Assembly: GCA_030426295.1 (NCBI GenBank)
Contig: JAUHYY010000013.1
Coordinates: 1-15,285 of the forward strand
Origin: a bacterium
GTDB lineage: Bacteria > Patescibacteriota > Gracilibacteria > UBA1369 > GCA-2718715
Reading direction: 5' to 3'
Length of the DNA stretch: 15,285 nt
The notes beneath the pieces were generated by a model. It did no database searches and was not told where the DNA came from. It saw only the letters and a program-made list of their open reading frames with translations. The first letter of the stretch is position 1. Every line of letters begins with the position of its first letter. The position numbers were made by a program, and so were the translations under genes. Shown here piece after piece: positions 12,821 to 15,285 of this stretch.

Positions 12821-15285
12821 ATGGCAGATAAAGATAATACGACTGAAAATCCTGAACTTTTTGAAGATGGTAACGAAGAAGAAGCGACAAAAGCTGAGAC
12901 ACAAACTAGAGATTCGCTAAGACAAATTACAAATGAAATGGAGGAAAGCTACTTGAATTACGCGATGAGCGTGATTGTTTCTCGTGCTCTGCCAGATGTG
13001 AGAGACGGTTTAAAGCCAGTACATAGACGTATTTTATACGCAATGAATGATCTTGGCCTTAAATCTAGTGCTAAGTTCAGAAAATCTGCAACAGTAGTCG
13101 GGGAAGTTCTTGGTAAGTACCATCCGCATGGAGATACAGCTGTATATGACTCTATGGTTAGAATGGCTCAAGACTTTGCGATGAGATATATGCTAGTAAA
13201 TGGTCAGGGTAACTTCGGTTCGATTGATGGTGATAGTCCTGCTGCTATGCGTTATACAGAAGCTAAAATGCAAAAGATTTCTGATGAGCTTTTAAACGAT
13301 ATAGATAAAGATACTGTAGATTTCAGAGATAATTATGATGGTTCGCATAAAGAGCCCGTTGTTTTACCAGCTAAGGTACCTCAACTACTACTCAATGGGA
13401 CTATGGGTATTGCTGTAGCTATGGCTACTTCTATTCCACCGCATAATCTTACTGAAATTTGTGATGCCACAATACATCTTTGTGATGAACCAGATGCTGA
13501 CATAGATAAGCTAATGGAGTTTATTACAGGTCCTGACTTCCCGACTGGGGGTACAATTTATGATGTTGGCGCTATTAAAACTATGTATGCAACAGGTCGT
13601 GGTGGCGTTGTAATGAGAGCTAAAGCAAATATTGAAGAAAGATCTCATGGTAAGTCAGCTATTATTATTACAGAACTACCATATCAAGTTAATAAGGCTA
13701 ATTTAGTTACAAAGATTGCTGAGCTAGTTCGAGATAAGAAAGTAATCAATATTACTGATATTAGAGATGAATCGAATAGAGAAGGTATTAGAGTTGTAAT
13801 TGAGCTTAAAAAAGACTCTTATCCAAAAAAGATTCTACAACAACTATATAAGTTAACTCCCCTTCAAACTAAGTTCAACATGAACATGATTGCACTAGTT
13901 GATGGGATTCAACCAAGACTACTAAATCTAAAACAAGTTCTAGAGCACTTTGTTGATCACAGAAAGATTGTTGTAACTAGAAGAACTCAATTCGAACTAA
14001 ATAAAGCTGAAGCTAGAGCTCACATCTTAGAAGGATTAAAGATTGCTCTAGATAATATTGATGAGGTTATTGCTACCATCAAAGCTGCTCCTACAAAAGA
14101 AGAAGCTGGTGAAGCATTGATGACTAAATTCAAACTTTCTGAACTACAGGCTAAAGCTATTCTTGAAATGAGACTACAAACACTTGCTGGTCTTGAAAGA
14201 AAGAAAATCGAAGATGAATATAACGAATTGATGGAACTTATTAAAGAATTGAAAGCGATTCTTGCTGATCCGCAAAGAATTATCGACATTATTAAAGAAG
14301 AACTATCTGAAATTCGAGATAAATATGGTGACGATAGAAAGACAGATATTGTTCCTACTGGACTTGGTAAGATTACGAGCCTAGATACTGTTCCTAATGA
14401 ACCTATGATTATCGCTCTTACTGAAGAAAACTACATTAAGAGAATGCCGCCTAGTACTTTCAAAGTACAAAATCGTGGTGGTAAAGGTAAAAAAGGAATG
14501 GAAACAAAAGAAGACGATCAAGTGAAGCTAGTTAAATTTGCTCATAATCATGACAATGTACTGTTCTTCACTGATCAAGGTAAAGTTTACCAATTAAGAG
14601 TGCATGAGATTCCACAAGCATCTAGAACTGCGAAAGGGCAAGCTATTGTTAACTTATTGCCTCTCCATAAAGATGAATCTGTAACTTCTGTATTAATTGT
14701 TCCTGAGAAGCAAAAACGTGGTCAGTTCCTTATTATGGGTACTGTTAACGGTACGATTAAGAAGACTGCTTTCGAGGACTTCAAGAATGTAAGACGAAGT
14801 GGCTTAATTGCTATTAAGCTTAAAGATGGAGACTCTCTAAACTGGGTAAAAGCTGTAAACGAAGGTGATGAAGTAGTTATCGTTACTCACAATGGTAAAT
14901 GTATTAGATTTGAAGAAGAAGAAGCAAGACCAATGGGAAGAGCAGCGCAAGGTGTTAGAGGTATTAAACTAAAACCAGAAGATAAAGTAATTGAAATGGA
15001 TGTAGTTAAAGATGAAAAAGCTAAACTTCTAGTTGTTATGGAAAATGGCCTTGGTAAAGCTACTCCACTTAAAGATTATAGAGCTCAGCACAGAGGAGGA
15101 ACTGGTGTAAAGACTGCAAATGTTACATCTAAGACTGGTAAAGTTGTAGGTGCTGTAGTTGTTAAATCAGACACTGAAAAAGACATCCTGCTACTATCTC
15201 AAAAAGGGATTGCTATCAGATTGTCTGCTCAGAAGGTTCCATCTCAAGGTAGAGCTACACAGGGTGTGTACATAATGAGACTGAA
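12821..15285 (+). CDS. gyrA: DNA gyrase subunit A (3' end outside window)
   Basis: Breakage-and-reunion subunit of gyrase; the frame is open for 821 codons and runs off the window, lacking only the C-terminal end. An acidic N-terminal extension (about 1-35) is longer than in E. coli GyrA. Then follow NYAMSVIVSRALPDVRDG, the quinolone-determining region HPHGDTAVYD (Thr106 and Asp110 in the places of E. coli Ser83 and Asp87), and the catalytic Tyr145 in AAMRYTEAK, which attacks the DNA backbone. The beta-pinwheel C-terminal domain carries a GyrA box QNRGGKG (550-556, consensus QRRGGKG), a second box-like QHRGGTG (756-762) and blade motifs such as GRAAQGVRGIKL. The box is the reason to call it GyrA and not ParC. 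It is on the opposite strand to gyrB and about 6 kb from it, so the two are transcribed separately. Confidence 0.96.
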   Translation, partial: MADKDNTTENPELFEDGNEEEATKAETQTRDSLRQITNEMEESYLNYAMSVIVSRALPDVRDGLKPVHRRILYAMNDLGLKSSAKFRKSATVVGEVLGKYHPHGDTAVYDSMVRMAQDFAMRYMLVNGQGNFGSIDGDSPAAMRYTEAKMQKISDELLNDIDKDTVDFRDNYDGSHKEPVVLPAKVPQLLLNGTMGIAVAMATSIPPHNLTEICDATIHLCDEPDADIDKLMEFITGPDFPTGGTIYDVGAIKTMYATGRGGVVMRAKANIEERSHGKSAIIITELPYQVNKANLVTKIAELVRDKKVINITDIRDESNREGIRVVIELKKDSYPKKILQQLYKLTPLQTKFNMNMIALVDGIQPRLLNLKQVLEHFVDHRKIVVTRRTQFELNKAEARAHILEGLKIALDNIDEVIATIKAAPTKEEAGEALMTKFKLSELQAKAILEMRLQTLAGLERKKIEDEYNELMELIKELKAILADPQRIIDIIKEELSEIRDKYGDDRKTDIVPTGLGKITSLDTVPNEPMIIALTEENYIKRMPPSTFKVQNRGGKGKKGMETKEDDQVKLVKFAHNHDNVLFFTDQGKVYQLRVHEIPQASRTAKGQAIVNLLPLHKDESVTSVLIVPEKQKRGQFLIMGTVNGTIKKTAFEDFKNVRRSGLIAIKLKDGDSLNWVKAVNEGDEVVIVTHNGKCIRFEEEEARPMGRAAQGVRGIKLKPEDKVIEMDVVKDEKAKLLVVMENGLGKATPLKDYRAQHRGGTGVKTANVTSKTGKVVGAVVVKSDTEKDILLLSQKGIAIRLSAQKVPSQGRATQGVYIMRL

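Noticed and set aside
1..15285. UGA recoded to Gly or Trp, as in some CPR lineages
   Set aside because: All genes read through intact with TGA counted as stop, and Trp and Gly use ordinary codons. The absence of TGA stops alone does not show recoding.
12821..15285. Topoisomerase IV subunit A (ParC)
   Set aside because: A near-canonical GyrA box (QNRGGKG) at the expected position and the long beta-pinwheel favour GyrA.

Overview
The window is A+T-rich, densely packed bacterial chromosome with no mobile element, CRISPR array, tRNA or rRNA visible. The core genes are short, divergent versions of universal bacterial proteins (GyrA, GyrB, RF1, PrmC, bS21). They sit beside an isolated VirB4/TraC-type ATPase and a surface-layer (SLH) protease. 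No gene start has a recognisable Shine-Dalgarno sequence. This combination fits a reduced-genome lineage such as Patescibacteria (CPR), but that placement is inference: no rRNA gene is present to confirm it. The standard bacterial code applies, because every reading frame is intact with TGA read as stop.

Left part (1-2507, + strand): the 3' part of an L-aspartate oxidase gene (nadB, cut by the window edge), then a 318-residue protein of unknown function behind its own promoter, then a small acidic lipoprotein. Middle-left (2509-8227, - strand), in order of transcription: a membrane-anchored FecR-like protein, gyrB, rpsU (bS21), a rho-independent terminator, prmC and prfA. The last two form a translation-termination pair, RF1 and the enzyme that methylates its GGQ glutamine, 4 nt apart. 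Middle-right: divergent from the FecR-like gene is an exported SLH-PDZ-S41 protease (8345-10084, +). It converges on a two-gene unit (12628 to 10077, -) of a VirB4-like ATPase and a strongly acidic 141-residue helical protein joined by a TAATG overlap. Right end: gyrA (12821 onward, +) runs off the window and is divergent from virB4.

Two themes run through the window. First, the recognisable promoters are sigma70-like and mostly lie so that transcripts would start roughly 15-23 nt before the start codon, with an A/T-rich leader and no Shine-Dalgarno. Second, there are two envelope-facing modules: the divergent FecR-like/SLH-protease pair, and the VirB4 ATPase with its acidic partner. Divergent gyrA and virB4 share a perfect 12-bp inverted repeat (TTTTCTGGTATA) that covers the extended -10 element of each promoter. 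No complete new system can be demonstrated. The best candidates for something undescribed are the VirB4/acidic-protein pair, the unknown 318-residue protein, and the Shine-Dalgarno-free start architecture.
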